From the NCBI GenBank assembly GCA_964650525.1, contig CAZYUA010000014.1, forward strand, positions 30,689-94,688: 64,000 nt of DNA. The letters run 5' to 3'. The position numbers and the translations under genes are program-made. Below are positions 26,061 to 34,359 of this stretch, in pieces (the first letter of the stretch is position 1; each line of letters opens with the position of its first letter). Under the pieces are notes generated by a model. That model saw only the letters and a program-made list of their open reading frames with translations. It searched no databases and was not told the DNA's origin. The DNA comes from UBA1413 sp964650525 (lineage in GTDB: Bacteria > Bacteroidota > Bacteroidia > Bacteroidales > Prolixibacteraceae).

Positions 26061-27878
26061 ATGGCTATGAAAACACCGATCGTTGCGTTGTGGCTACTGT
26101 TGGGATTGCCGGCACCCGGGAACGAGCCATGGCAGCCTGCCGGAGACAGGATCAGGACTCCCTGGGCGGAGAAAGTGGATCAGGAGATGCCGCTGCCTGA
26201 ATACCCGAGGCCGCAGATGGTCCGGAAGGAATGGCAGAACCTGAACGGGTTGTGGGATTATGCCCTGACCCCGGTGAGGAGTTACTTTCCCGCATCCTAT
26301 CAGGGGCAAATCCTGGTGCCTTTTCCTGTCGAATCCAGTCTTTCCGGTGTTGGCAAGGGGGTCGGTGAGGACCAGGCCTTGTGGTACCGCCGTTTGTTCA
26401 CCCTGCCTGTTACCTGGAAGGAGAAAAACATCCTGCTTCATTTCGGGGCGGCAGACTGGCAGGCTGATGTATGGATCAACGGCATCAAGGCAGGTGGCCA
26501 TACGGGTGGTTACACTCCGTTCACGCTGGACATTACGCCCTTGCTGAACAAAAAAGGTCCTCAGGAGGTACTGGTGAGGGTCTGGGATCCCACCGACCGG
26601 GGATACCAACCCCGTGGCAAGCAGGTGGAGAAACCCGGGAGCATCTGGTATACCGCAGTAACGGGCATCTGGCAAACGGTATGGCTCGAACCGGTGCCTG
26701 CCTCCCGGATTGTCAGCCTCAGAAGTATCCCCGATGTCGACGGAGGCACAGTAAGTGTGGAGGCTGAAATCCACGGATTGCAACCCGGGGATATCCTGGA
26801 GGCCAGCGTGTTGGATGAAAGCACCATCGTAAGCAGGGGCAAAGCCGCACCCGGACAGGCCATACTGCTGAAGGTTCCGGATGCAAAACGATGGAGCCCC
26901 GGCTCTCCTTTCCTGTACCGACTCGAGGTAACCGTCGCCCGCAACGGGGCACAGGTCGATAAAGTGAACAGCTACTTCGGCATGCGGAAAATTTCTGCAA
27001 AAAGGGATGAAAACGGAATTGTCCGCCTCCAGTTGAACAACCGGGATTATTTCCAGTTCGGTCCCCTTGACCAGGGGTGGTGGCCTGACGGTCTTTATAC
27101 TGCCCCCACCGACGAAGCTCTGGCTTTCGATATTCAGAAAACCAAAGACTTCGGATTCAACATGATCCGTAAACACGTAAAGGTCGAACCCGCCCGATGG
27201 TACTACCATGCCGACCGGCTGGGAATTCTGGTATGGCAGGATATGCCCAGCGGCGACCGCTCCCCCCAGTGGCAGACCCGCAACTACTTCAACGGACAGG
27301 AATTCCACCGTACTGCCGTCTCTGAGGAGAATTTCCGCAGAGAATGGAAAGAAATCATCGACCTCACCTATTCAAACCCGTCTGTAGTCGTCAGGGTACC
27401 CTTTAACGAAGCGTGGGGACAGTTTAAAACCAGGGAAATTGCCGAATGGACCAGGAACTACGATCCCTCCCGGCTGGTGAACCCTGCCAGCGGCGGTAAC
27501 CATTACGACACGGGCGATATGCTCGACATGCACAACTACCCTGACCCCGAGATGGGGCTCTACGACCCCAAACGAGCCTGCGTGCTGGGGGAATATGGCG
27601 GCATCGGTCTGGTGGTGGAAGGGCACCTGTGGGAAAAGGAACGAAACTGGGGTTATGTCCAGTACAAAACGGCTCAAGAGGCTACCGACGCCTATGAAGC
27701 CCTGGCTGAGAAACTGAAAAGACTGATTCCGGGCTGTTACTCGGCTGCTGTCTATACCCAGACCACTGATGTGGAAGTGGAGGTCAACGGACTGATAACC
27801 TACGACCGGAGGGTCATCAAACTCGATGAGACCAGGCTACGCAAAATCAATGAGGAGATTTGCCGTTCTCTTGACTGA
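26061..27878 (+). CDS. GH2-family glycoside hydrolase
   Basis: 605 residues with a short hydrophobic N-terminus (MKTPIVALWLLLGLPAPG) suggesting export; ATGs at 26061 and 26067 are both possible. Order: GH2 sugar-binding jelly-roll (LWDYAL, LWYRRLFTLP, GYTPFTLDITP), immunoglobulin-like middle domain, TIM barrel. The acid/base Glu450 is in PFNEAWGQF and the nucleophile Glu511 in LGEYGG. The family includes beta-galactosidases, glucuronidases and mannosidases; the substrate is not readable. It is shorter than LacZ and lacks its C-terminal domains. It converges with sufT, 3 bp apart. Confidence 0.92.
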   Translation: MAMKTPIVALWLLLGLPAPGNEPWQPAGDRIRTPWAEKVDQEMPLPEYPRPQMVRKEWQNLNGLWDYALTPVRSYFPASYQGQILVPFPVESSLSGVGKGVGEDQALWYRRLFTLPVTWKEKNILLHFGAADWQADVWINGIKAGGHTGGYTPFTLDITPLLNKKGPQEVLVRVWDPTDRGYQPRGKQVEKPGSIWYTAVTGIWQTVWLEPVPASRIVSLRSIPDVDGGTVSVEAEIHGLQPGDILEASVLDESTIVSRGKAAPGQAILLKVPDAKRWSPGSPFLYRLEVTVARNGAQVDKVNSYFGMRKISAKRDENGIVRLQLNNRDYFQFGPLDQGWWPDGLYTAPTDEALAFDIQKTKDFGFNMIRKHVKVEPARWYYHADRLGILVWQDMPSGDRSPQWQTRNYFNGQEFHRTAVSEENFRREWKEIIDLTYSNPSVVVRVPFNEAWGQFKTREIAEWTRNYDPSRLVNPASGGNHYDTGDMLDMHNYPDPEMGLYDPKRACVLGEYGGIGLVVEGHLWEKERNWGYVQYKTAQEATDAYEALAEKLKRLIPGCYSAAVYTQTTDVEVEVNGLITYDRRVIKLDETRLRKINEEICRSLD

Positions 27879-27881
27879 GGA

Positions 27882-28187
27882 TCAGAAAAATCCCAGTTCC
27901 ACACGCGCCTCTTCGCTCATCATCGACTTTTCCCAGGGGGGATCGAAAACCAGCTCTACGGAAGCTTCTTTTACCCCTTCGACCGACTCCGCAGCAAGAC
28001 GGGCCTGGTCCAGCAGAAGATCTGCTACCGGGCAGCCGGGAGCCGTCAGGGTCATCACGAGGTGAGCCCTATCGTTCTCATCAACATCCACATTGTATAC
28101 GAGCCCGAGGTCATAGATATTCACCGGGATTTCGGGATCGTACACCTCTTTCAGATTTTCAATAATCTGGTCTATTCGTTTATCCAT
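27882..28187 (-). CDS. sufT: SufT-like MIP18/DUF59 iron-sulfur assembly protein
   Basis: 101 residues from the ATG at 28187 (MDKRIDQIIENLKEV). The MIP18/DUF59 signature is clear: YDPEIPVNIYDLGLVY, MTLTAPGCPVAD with the conserved Cys, and ELVFDPPW. These proteins help mature or deliver Fe-S clusters. The start overlaps the end of sufE by 8 bp, so the two are coupled. A longer frame open to 28301 runs into sufE and is not used. Confidence 0.9.
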   Translation of the reverse strand: MDKRIDQIIENLKEVYDPEIPVNIYDLGLVYNVDVDENDRAHLVMTLTAPGCPVADLLLDQARLAAESVEGVKEASVELVFDPPWEKSMMSEEARVELGFF

Positions 28188-28614
28188 TTTCCTGGTTACG
28201 TAATGTTTGATAGGCAACAGCGTAAAGCCTGATTTGTTTAACCATGGCCAGCAAACCATTGGAACGGGTGGGCGACAGATGCTGTTGCAGTCCGATGTCA
28301 CCGATAAAATGGAAATCGGCCGCGGTCAGCTCTTCCGGAGTCCGGCCCGACGAAATCCGCAACAGGAGCGCCACCAGTCCTTTGACAATGACTGCATCAC
28401 TTTCCCCCCTGAACCAGAGTTTACCATCGCGCATCTCCGCAACAAGCCAAACCTTCGACTGGCATCCCCGGATCAGAAACTCCTCCTTTTTGTCTGCCGG
28501 ATCGAGCGGAGCCAGATCATTCCCCAGCTCAATCAGGTAACTGTATTTATCCATCCAGTCTTCGAAGGCTGAAAATTCATTGATGATCTCCTGTTGTACC
28601 GATTCAACCGTCAT
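28180..28614 (-). CDS. sufE: Sulfur acceptor protein SufE
   Basis: 144 residues from the Met at 28614 (MTVESVQQEI), the start that fits the family; an ATG at 28662 adds 16 residues. Conserved features are FEDWMDKYSYLIELG, the persulfide-accepting Cys in RGCQSKVW, and HLSPTRSNGLLAMVKQI. SufE takes sulfur from the SufS cysteine desulfurase and passes it to SufBCD. The gene is separated from sufBCDS by two plus-strand genes. Confidence 0.94.
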   Translation of the reverse strand: MTVESVQQEIINEFSAFEDWMDKYSYLIELGNDLAPLDPADKKEEFLIRGCQSKVWLVAEMRDGKLWFRGESDAVIVKGLVALLLRISSGRTPEELTAADFHFIGDIGLQQHLSPTRSNGLLAMVKQIRLYAVAYQTLRNQENG

Positions 28615-28923
28615 GCCCTGTTTTTTATGAATTATGCGGCAAATGTCGGAAATTTTCTTCATACCTGATCCTCACCGCTCCATTCTCAAAGTCGTTGCCC
28701 CCGGCAGTACAGTACGATACGACCTTCCGGTTAAGGGTAAAACGGGTTTTTCTGTGACAGCAAAAACGGAATTTTCCGGGAAGCCCCGGCCTTTGCCAGT
28801 TCCATCTCTTCCGCTGCCATGCTTTTGATCTCAGATATCAAAAAAAATCCGGACTAAAATGATTCCATTTTGTTGGCAATTATGATTTTTATTTCTTTTT
28901 TTTGGGAAACCAAATTTGCAACT

Positions 28924-29499
28924 ATGGAAACACTGGCAGGAACAAAAACAGAGCAGAATCTATTAAAAGCGTTTGCCGGGGAATCGCAGGCCCGCAACAG
29001 GTATGAGTTTTTTGCCAAGGAAGCCCGCAAAGAGGGATTGGAGCAGATGGCCGCCCTTTTCGAGGAGACAGCCCTGAACGAAAAAGCCCATGCCAAGAAA
29101 TTTTTCCGGTTTCTGGAAGGCAGAATGGTGACCATCACAGCTACATACCCTGCCGGAAAAATAGGCACTACTCTCGAAAACTTAAAGGCCTCAGCAGAAG
29201 GAGAAAACGAAGAGTGGACACTCTTGTATCCTGAATTTGCCAGGATTGCCGAGGAAGAGGGATTCAAACAAATTGCCGTTGCCTTTAAAACCATCGCCAA
29301 AGTGGAACAAGCCCATGAAAACCGGTTCAAAAGACTCCTCCAGAACCTCGAGGAAGGAAAAGTGTTCGAACGGAGCGGAAGAGTGGTGTGGAAATGCAGG
29401 GTCTGCGGCTTTTTACACGAAGCAGCCCGACCCCCAAAAAAATGCCCGGCCTGCGACCACGATCAGGCCTTCTTTGAACTCGAATGCGAAAACTATTGA
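28924..29499 (+). CDS. rbr: Rubrerythrin
   Basis: 191 residues from the ATG at 28924. The ferritin-like diiron domain shows ESQARNRYEFF, EETALNEKAHAKKF and KVEQAHENRF. The C-terminal rubredoxin domain has the two Cys pairs WKCRVCG and KKCPACD. It reduces hydrogen peroxide in the cytoplasm of anaerobes and microaerophiles. It sits between sufE and sufS, which fits a joint role in protecting Fe-S chemistry under oxygen exposure (inference). Confidence 0.95.
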   Translation: METLAGTKTEQNLLKAFAGESQARNRYEFFAKEARKEGLEQMAALFEETALNEKAHAKKFFRFLEGRMVTITATYPAGKIGTTLENLKASAEGENEEWTLLYPEFARIAEEEGFKQIAVAFKTIAKVEQAHENRFKRLLQNLEEGKVFERSGRVVWKCRVCGFLHEAARPPKKCPACDHDQAFFELECENY

Positions 29500-29867
29500 A
29501 CCGTTATAGTGTGACGGTCCGATGACGTGCCTCTGACGGACTTCCTGTGGACTGAAACCACGCCCGAACCCCCGAAGACCCACTCCGGGTCCCTTCATGT
29601 TTCAGCCATCAGGAGTTTCTAAATTACTTGGTTCGAAAGCAAGAACTTCCGGCATCAGAACCTACATTGGCACATGGTTTGCTGGAAAAGGATCCGGATA
29701 TTTTATCCGCACATTACGAAAACATGAGTTTTTTATTTATCTTGCATATACAAAGGTTCCATCCTGTCGTCAGGGAGGAAAACATCAAGCTGGGTTCAAC
29801 CTTTTTGACACCCGTCGGAAGGAACTGATTTTAAGGTTAAATGACTCACTTATAATAATTCAGAGCT
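29500..29867. other. Intergenic region, nothing clear
   Basis: A 368-bp gap. A 128-codon open frame starting at 29597 runs across the next gene's start in another frame and has no family-like features. No strong hairpin or promoter was found. Confidence 0.4.
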
Positions 29868-30554
29868 ATGAAAAAACTTTTTATTTTGACCCTTACTGTT
29901 GTGTTCGGACTCAGCGTCTCTGCTCAGAAAGCATTTTTCCCGGCAAAGCCAGGCACCAAACTGACCTACCATTCGCTGGATAAAAAAGGAAAACTGACCG
30001 GCAAAACCAGGTACATCGTGAAAGATGTGTCGGGCAGCGGCGATCATTTTCAGATTACGTACCAGATTGAAAGCCTCGACGACAAAGACAACCAGGTCTT
30101 TATCGATGAAGTGACGGTCAAACAGGAAGGCGATAAAATGTATTTCGACATGAGCAACTTTCTCAACAAGGCAGCTTTCCAGCAGAATGGAGAGATTCCG
30201 GCAACCGTTGAGATCACCGGGAACAATATGGAGATTCCGCTGATTCCTATCCCGGGTAGTCCCCTTCCGGATGCCAATGTCACCATGGCCATGAAAATGG
30301 GATTCATGAGCCTGAAGATGTCGGTGAATGTCACCAACCGGAAGGTAGAGGCCTTGGAAGATATTACGGTGAAAGGGGGAACCTTCAATGCCTTCAAGCT
30401 TTCGGGAGATGTTAGCGGCACCATCCTGGGCATCAAGGTGAACACTAAGGGAATCGACTGGTATGCCTATGGAATTGGATTGGTAAAGACAGAATCGTAC
30501 GACAAAAAGGGGAATCTTGAGTCGGTCCTTGAACTGGTGGAGATCGAGAAATAA
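29868..30554 (+). CDS. Secreted beta-rich protein, DUF3108/TapB-like
   Basis: 228 residues with a signal peptide (LTVVFGLSVSAQ). The mature part begins FPAKPGTKLTYHSLDKKGK, a beta-strand opening typical of DUF3108/TapB-like periplasmic proteins. It continues with alternating strands ending WYAYGIGLVKTESYDKKG. The family has no agreed function. It is transcribed with, or independently after, rubrerythrin, 368 bp downstream. Confidence 0.65.
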   Translation: MKKLFILTLTVVFGLSVSAQKAFFPAKPGTKLTYHSLDKKGKLTGKTRYIVKDVSGSGDHFQITYQIESLDDKDNQVFIDEVTVKQEGDKMYFDMSNFLNKAAFQQNGEIPATVEITGNNMEIPLIPIPGSPLPDANVTMAMKMGFMSLKMSVNVTNRKVEALEDITVKGGTFNAFKLSGDVSGTILGIKVNTKGIDWYAYGIGLVKTESYDKKGNLESVLELVEIEK

Positions 30555-30675
30555 TAAGCGTTTCGGGTTATGAATTCCCGGTCAGGAAACGCATAAACCT
30601 GCCGGGGAGGTCGGATCAAACGGGGATAAGAGAGGTTCCGGTGTTAGAGTTTTGTTTTCAATGGGATGGTGTTGA

Positions 30676-31902
30676 TTAACCCAGCATATCCCGCACCCTG
30701 TTCAGGGCACTGATAAACCGGTCAATCTCTTCGGTGGTATTGTATATTCCAAAACTAATGCGGATTGTTCCCGGAATATCATAGTATTCCATTACCGGAT
30801 CGGCACAATGGTGTCCGGTCCTGACTGCGATGCCCATTTTATCAAGCAACAACCCGGCATCGTAAGGGTGGATTCCCTGAAGGTTAAAGGAGATGACGCC
30901 TGATTTTTGACTGCTGTTCCCGTAAATCGTCACCCCTTTCATGGCATGCAATTGGGAGGAAGCCAGTTTCAGCAGTTCCTGCTCATGATTGGAAATATCG
31001 GTAAAGCCTGTGTCAGAGAGAAAGGAGAGGGCTGCACCGAGGCCGATTACTCCGCTGATCGGAGGGGTTCCCGCTTCGAACTTATAAGGGAGATCGTTAT
31101 AGGTAGTACCCCCGAATCGCACTTCGGAGATCATTTCCCCCCCTCCCTGGTAAGGGGGCAACTGCTCCAGCAACGTTTTTTTTCCGTAAAGAACTCCCAC
31201 CCCGTTAGGACCGTACATCTTATGTGAAGAGAAGGCATAAAAGTCGGCATCCAGATCGCTTACATCCACGGGGATATGCTGTACCGCCTGGGCACCGTCG
31301 ACAAGGACCTTCACCCCCTTTGAATGGGCCAGGGCGACAATTTCTTTCACCGGGTTGATGGTCCCCAGAACATTGGAAACATGACAGACGGCAATCAGCC
31401 TGGTTTGCGGGGTTATCAGCATTTCCAGGGTTTTCGTTTCGAGATCTCCCCGCTCATTGAACCACCAGGGCACAATACGGGCGCCGCGTCTCACGGCCAT
31501 CATTTGCCAGGGAACGATGTTGGAATGGTGCTCCATCCCGGTAACGATGATCTCATCTCCGGTGGTGATATACTCTTCTCCGTACGAAAAAGCCACCAGG
31601 TTGATGCTTTCGGTGGTTCCCCGGGTAAAAATGATCTCTTCACGCTGTCCGGCGCTGATAAATCTGGCAACCTGGTCGCGTACGGCCTCGAAAGCGGCCG
31701 TTGTCCGGTCGGCCAGATAATGGGTAGCCCGGTGGATATTCCCGTAATATTCGAAAGCCATCTGCCTTTCGGCCTGCAGCACGCCGGCATGCTTCTGCGA
31801 AGAAGCAGCACTGTCGAGGTAGATGAGGGATTTGCCATCTATCTTCTGATCCAGGATCGGGAAATGCTTCCGAATCGCGTGTATATCCATCTCCTTCAGC
31901 AA
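30676..31902 (-). CDS. sufS: Cysteine desulfurase SufS
   Basis: 408 residues, class V aminotransferase fold. The PLP-binding Lys is in FSSHKMYGPNG, TRGTTESINLVA holds the phosphate group, and the catalytic Cys is in RTGHHCADPVM. It removes sulfur from cysteine and transfers it to SufE. The start overlaps the end of sufD by 7 bp; a Met at residue 5 is an alternative start. Last gene of the sufBCDS run. Confidence 0.96.
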   Translation of the reverse strand: MLKEMDIHAIRKHFPILDQKIDGKSLIYLDSAASSQKHAGVLQAERQMAFEYYGNIHRATHYLADRTTAAFEAVRDQVARFISAGQREEIIFTRGTTESINLVAFSYGEEYITTGDEIIVTGMEHHSNIVPWQMMAVRRGARIVPWWFNERGDLETKTLEMLITPQTRLIAVCHVSNVLGTINPVKEIVALAHSKGVKVLVDGAQAVQHIPVDVSDLDADFYAFSSHKMYGPNGVGVLYGKKTLLEQLPPYQGGGEMISEVRFGGTTYNDLPYKFEAGTPPISGVIGLGAALSFLSDTGFTDISNHEQELLKLASSQLHAMKGVTIYGNSSQKSGVISFNLQGIHPYDAGLLLDKMGIAVRTGHHCADPVMEYYDIPGTIRISFGIYNTTEEIDRFISALNRVRDMLG

Positions 31903-33266
31903 TCACAATGATAAGCACAGGCATGGCAGCGACCCACATCCCCCCGCAGCCGTCTGTCGACCAGCTCGCTGATCCGGTCTCGCAGAGGCTCAATACGGAT
32001 TTTCTGCACCACCTCGTACGAAAAAGCATTCATCATCATCAACCGGGCCTGGGGTTCTTCGATACCCCGTGAGCGGAGATAAAAAAGGGCCTCCCCGTCG
32101 ATCTGCCCTACCGTGGCACCATGACTGCATTTCACATCATCAGCCTCAATGATCAGCTGCGGCTTCGTTTGCATCTTTGCCTTCCCGTTGAGCAGCAAGC
32201 TGTTGTTACGTTGGTAAGCATTGGTTTTCTGAGCATCCCTCCATACATGGATCCTTCCGGAAAAAGCTCCGGTTGATTCATCATCCAGGACATTCTTGTA
32301 ATGCTGGTTGCTGGTACAATGAGGCTGTGCATGGATAACCCGGGTAAAATTATCCACATGCTGTCTGCGGTCCATGAATGCCATTCCATAGAGGTTGGCT
32401 TCGGCATTCTCTCCATCCATCATAACCTCAAGGTTATTTCTGACCAATCCCCCGTGAAGGGTGATCGTATGGGTTGTCAGGTGCGCGTCGCGCTCCAGAC
32501 GGGAAAAAACCGAATGAACGGCAACCGATTGATTGTGCTGGTTTTGTACTGTGCAAAAATCTACCGTCGCATTTTCACCGGCAAAAATCTCGGTGACCGA
32601 ATTGCTGAAATAATGATTCAGATTCTGGGTATGGTCGCAAACCAGCAGCTTGACTTCAGCTCCCGGCTCCACCACAACAAGGTTCCGTTGGGTGATAAAA
32701 GTGTCGCTGTCTGACTGGAGAAGATTAATCACCTGGATAGGTTGTTCCACCACGGTATTCCTGGGGATGAAAAGAAAATAGCCATCCTGGGCAAAGGCTG
32801 TGTTCAGGGCAACCATGGCATCGGCACGGGTATCGGCAAGCCGTGCGTAATATCCGGCCATGAGTCCGGGATATTCCGAGGCCATTCTCTTCAGGCTACC
32901 GGCCACTACCCCTTCGGGGAGCAAGGTCTTTTTGTCGGTCATATAACGGAACCACCCGTTGAGGAGCAAAACCAGGGTGGTGTCTAATTGAGGTATGTCA
33001 CATTTGAAAACCTCTTCCAGGAGGAAAAAAAGGGTATCCCGGCTGAAAGGAAAGGCATAATCACGGTCCAGGGCAGGCTGCAAATCGGTGTACCTGTAAT
33101 TTTCGTCTTTCCGGTCAGGCACTCCTGACCGGATAAAATCGTGCATCGCATGATCCCTGTAGCGGTTGAGGATCTCCGGCGACGGATCCTTCAGAAAACG
33201 CTCAGCTTCCCTGAACCGGGAAGCAAATTTCAATGATAGTCCGGATTTATCGGTGACTCTGCTCAT
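31896..33266 (-). CDS. sufD: Fe-S assembly scaffold protein SufD
   Basis: 456 residues. The beta-helix core of the SufB/SufD family is visible (LLQSDSDTFITQRNLVVVEPGAEVKLLVCDHTQ, shown here only in part: QRNLVVVEPGAEV), as is VKCSHGATVGQIDGEALFYL near the C-terminus with its conserved Cys and His. SufD pairs with SufB and SufC to build Fe-S clusters. The C-terminal tail carries closely spaced cysteines (CHACAYHC), which is uncommon. It lies 2 bp after sufC. Confidence 0.95.
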   Translation of the reverse strand: MSRVTDKSGLSLKFASRFREAERFLKDPSPEILNRYRDHAMHDFIRSGVPDRKDENYRYTDLQPALDRDYAFPFSRDTLFFLLEEVFKCDIPQLDTTLVLLLNGWFRYMTDKKTLLPEGVVAGSLKRMASEYPGLMAGYYARLADTRADAMVALNTAFAQDGYFLFIPRNTVVEQPIQVINLLQSDSDTFITQRNLVVVEPGAEVKLLVCDHTQNLNHYFSNSVTEIFAGENATVDFCTVQNQHNQSVAVHSVFSRLERDAHLTTHTITLHGGLVRNNLEVMMDGENAEANLYGMAFMDRRQHVDNFTRVIHAQPHCTSNQHYKNVLDDESTGAFSGRIHVWRDAQKTNAYQRNNSLLLNGKAKMQTKPQLIIEADDVKCSHGATVGQIDGEALFYLRSRGIEEPQARLMMMNAFSYEVVQKIRIEPLRDRISELVDRRLRGDVGRCHACAYHCDC

Positions 33267-33268
33267 AC

Positions 33269-34021
33269 TTAGTTACCATTCTCCTTTTTAATCCATTCGT
33301 ATCCCTTCTCTTCCAGTTCAAAGGCCAGTTCCCTGCCGGCCGAACGAACAATCCGCCCTTTGTACAGCACGTGAACAAAGTCGGGTACAATGTAGTCGAG
33401 CAATCGCTGGTAATGAGTCACCACAATGGTGGATCTCACCGGCGATTTGAGGGCATTGACGCCGTGTGCCACAATCTTCAGGGCATCGATGTCAAGCCCG
33501 GAGTCGGTCTCGTCGAGGATACTCAGCACCGGTTCCAGCAACGCCATCTGGAAAATCTCGTTTTTCTTTTTCTCACCCCCCGAGAACCCCTCATTGACCG
33601 AACGGTTGGTAAGCTCGGTATCCATTTCCAGAAGTTTTTTCTTTTCCCGCATCATTTTGAGGAATTCCCCGGCAGAAAGAGGTGGTTCCCCTCTGAATTT
33701 CCGGTGCTCATTCACGGCTGTTTTCAGAAAAGTAATCATGGGAACGCCCGGAATTTCCACGGGATACTGGAAACTGAGGAAGATCCCCTTGCGGGCCCGG
33801 TCTTCGGGAGAAAGCTCCAGGAGATTTTCTCCCTGGTATAGAACCTCCCCTGCCGAAATATCGTAACCTTCCTTTCCTGCCAGTATATTGGCCAGGGTGC
33901 TCTTACCAGACCCATTAGGCCCCATGATGGCATGAACCTCTCCCGGTTTCACTTCCAGGTCAATGCCGTTCAGGATCTCTTTCCCGTCGATCGATACACA
34001 AAGATTCTTTATTGACAACAT
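33269..34021 (-). CDS. sufC: Fe-S assembly ATPase SufC
   Basis: 250 residues, a soluble ABC ATPase. Walker A is GPNGSGKSTL, the signature region is GFSGGEKKKNEI, and Walker B is LSILDETDSGLD, all in the SufC-specific form. It powers conformational change of the SufBCD scaffold. It is separated from sufB by an unusual 335-bp gap full of repeats. Confidence 0.96.
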   Translation of the reverse strand: MLSIKNLCVSIDGKEILNGIDLEVKPGEVHAIMGPNGSGKSTLANILAGKEGYDISAGEVLYQGENLLELSPEDRARKGIFLSFQYPVEIPGVPMITFLKTAVNEHRKFRGEPPLSAGEFLKMMREKKKLLEMDTELTNRSVNEGFSGGEKKKNEIFQMALLEPVLSILDETDSGLDIDALKIVAHGVNALKSPVRSTIVVTHYQRLLDYIVPDFVHVLYKGRIVRSAGRELAFELEEKGYEWIKKENGN

Positions 34022-34356
34022 ATTGTATACTACTTACTGCCTGTTTTTATTTTATACTGCTTACTGTCGGTTCCTTATTCTTTCCTCCGCTCTCCGCATT
34101 TTTCCATTCCCAATCCAAGATGGAGGATTCGTGGTTCACCATTCGCCATTCTTCACTCGCTATTCAAGATTCCCTCTCCGCTTTTTACTATCGCCTTAGG
34201 CAGGGCTCCCCTGTGGAATTATTCCGACTTATGGGGCAGGCTGCTTTGGTTCGTTTTCGTTTTTCACTCTTCTCTCTTCACTCCCGCCTGAGGCGGGACT
34301 CCCCCGTGGAGCCATTCTGACTTACGGGGCAGATTGTTTCACTTCGTTTTCACTTT
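34022..34356. other. Repeat-rich gap between sufB and sufC
   Basis: sufB and sufC are normally adjacent. This gap is pyrimidine-rich on the plus strand. It holds degenerate 7-bp-like units (TACTGCTTACTG; TTCACCATTCGCCATTC) at about 34040-34170 and two copies of a 78-bp element (34191-34268 and 34283-34359). No gene is supported. Confidence 0.6.
34191..34268 (+). repeat. Element D, copy 1
   Basis: Begins CGCCTTAGGCAGGG and ends TTCGTTTTCGTTTTTCAC. Aligns along its full length with copy 2 at 34283, with scattered differences. Confidence 0.75.
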
Positions 34357-34359
34357 TCA
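34283..34359 (+). repeat. Element D, copy 2
   Basis: Begins with the hairpin CCCGCC-TGA-GGCGGG and then has CCCCGT paired with ACGGGG across about 20 nt. Its end coincides with the sufB stop codon, so the repeat abuts or slightly enters the gene. Confidence 0.75.

Noticed and set aside
26094..27308. 404-codon open frame antisense to the GH2 gene
   Set aside because: GH2 catalytic residues are on the plus strand; the reverse frame has no recognisable motifs.
29597..29983. 128-codon frame after rubrerythrin
   Set aside because: It overlaps the signal peptide of the next gene in another frame, and its sequence looks random.
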